From Methylocapsa sp. (GTDB taxonomy: Bacteria > Pseudomonadota > Alphaproteobacteria > Rhizobiales > Beijerinckiaceae), in contig JAFMSB010000155.1 of assembly GCA_017353815.1 (NCBI GenBank), positions 1-5,179 of the forward strand: a stretch of DNA of 5,179 bases. Reading direction: 5' to 3'. Position numbers and translations under genes: made by a program. Each line of letters begins with the position of its first letter. Positions within the stretch are counted from its first letter, which is position 1. This document shows positions 4,684 through 5,179 of the stretch, piece after piece. The notes beneath the pieces are model-generated. The model did not search any database. It was not told where the DNA came from and was given only the letters and a program-made list of their open reading frames with translations.

Positions 4684-5179
4684 TCATTCCCCGCTCAGCC
4701 AGTCGATCAGAAAGCTAGATTCTTCGCTTTCGAGGATCAGGGCGAGCCACGGCAAGAGGATTTTTGCCTCTTCCGCCAGCCGGAACGGCGGGTTGATAAG
4801 GATCATGCCGCATCGCGCAAGCTTCCCTGCGGTCAATGGAGGGCCGATTTGAAGCTCGAGGCGAAGCGTTCTCCTGACGCCCCGGCGCGCGAAGATCCGC
4901 GCAATTGCTGCAGGCGCCCGGTTGTCTTTGACGGGATACCAGAGCACATAAACGCCCGCCGCCCATTTGCGCCAGGCACCTGCCACGGCCTCGGCCGCCG
5001 TTTCCCATTCGGCTTCCTTTTCGTAAGGCGGATCGACAAGAACGAGGCCGCGCCGTTCCGGCGGCGGAATGAATGCCCGCAGGCCCATATATCCGTCCAT
5101 CGCAAACAGCTTTGCTCTTCGGTCTGCGCCAATGCTGGATTTGAGCTGGGCAAAGGCCTGCGGCTGCAGTTCGCACAAG
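4684..5179 (-). CDS. rlmJ: 23S rRNA (A2030-N6)-methyltransferase RlmJ, partial
   Basis: RlmJ transfers a methyl group from S-adenosylmethionine to N6 of A2030 in 23S rRNA. Only the C-terminal 164 codons are here; the gene runs off the right edge, so the N-terminal SAM-binding part is missing and the first in-window codon (TTG at 5178) is internal. The fragment opens LCELQPQAF, followed by RRAKLFAMDGYMGLRAFIPP. It contains the catalytic-site motif DPPYE at fragment residues 49-53 within RRGLVLVDPPYE, then LWYPVKDN at 79-86, and CGMILINPPF followed by LLPWL near the end, finishing IDWLSGE and TGA. These match the C-terminal half of the roughly 280-residue RlmJ (YhiR) family in order and spacing. 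No frameshift or missing motif is seen in the visible part. Confidence 0.9.
   Translation of the reverse strand, partial: LCELQPQAFAQLKSSIGADRRAKLFAMDGYMGLRAFIPPPERRGLVLVDPPYEKEAEWETAAEAVAGAWRKWAAGVYVLWYPVKDNRAPAAIARIFARRGVRRTLRLELQIGPPLTAGKLARCGMILINPPFRLAEEAKILLPWLALILESEESSFLIDWLSGE

Noticed and set aside
4397..4687. Minus-strand 96-codon frame
   Set aside because: It overlaps DUF3096 in another frame, has no SD, and its sequence is not protein-like.

Overview
The window reads as chromosomal DNA of an alphaproteobacterium, most likely of the order Hyphomicrobiales. Three things point there: moderately high GC with GC-rich third positions, the style of the RluC-type and RlmJ-type proteins, and the presence of DUF983 and DUF3096 proteins. 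This is inference from protein character; no rRNA or other marker is present. Every gene I can support lies on the minus strand, so the window is transcribed from right to left. I see no mobile element, CRISPR array, phage gene, tRNA or rRNA.

In transcription order: (1) the C-terminal 164 residues of a 23S rRNA adenine-2030 N6-methyltransferase (rlmJ), cut by the right edge. (2) A 47-residue DUF3096 membrane protein at 4408-4551 that is hidden inside a longer spurious frame. (3) An RluC-type 23S rRNA pseudouridine synthase starting at a GTG. (4) A DUF983 zinc-ribbon membrane protein whose frame is broken by one missing base near 3027-3028. (5) A doubtful 37-codon ORF overlapping the end of DUF983. 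(6) A 502-residue FAD-dependent oxidoreductase of the geranylgeranyl-reductase family with an extra C-terminal region. The left 1.1 kb is almost gene-free. Its only supported coding feature is a 37-codon single-pass membrane peptide at 340-453 with a strong ribosome binding site.

Two genes act on 23S rRNA (RlmJ methylation, RluC pseudouridylation), giving the right half a ribosome-maturation flavour. DUF983 follows rluC after 34 bases and is probably cotranscribed with it. The reductase starts 223 bases beyond the DUF983 stop, with a GC-rich hairpin between, so it may have its own promoter. Its substrate cannot be read from the neighbours: there are no bacteriochlorophyll, carotenoid or quinone genes here.

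I find no obvious new multi-gene system. The points most worth a second look are the DUF983 frameshift, the two hidden small membrane proteins, the overlapping small ORF, the C-terminal extension of the reductase, and several perfect dyads in the non-coding DNA.
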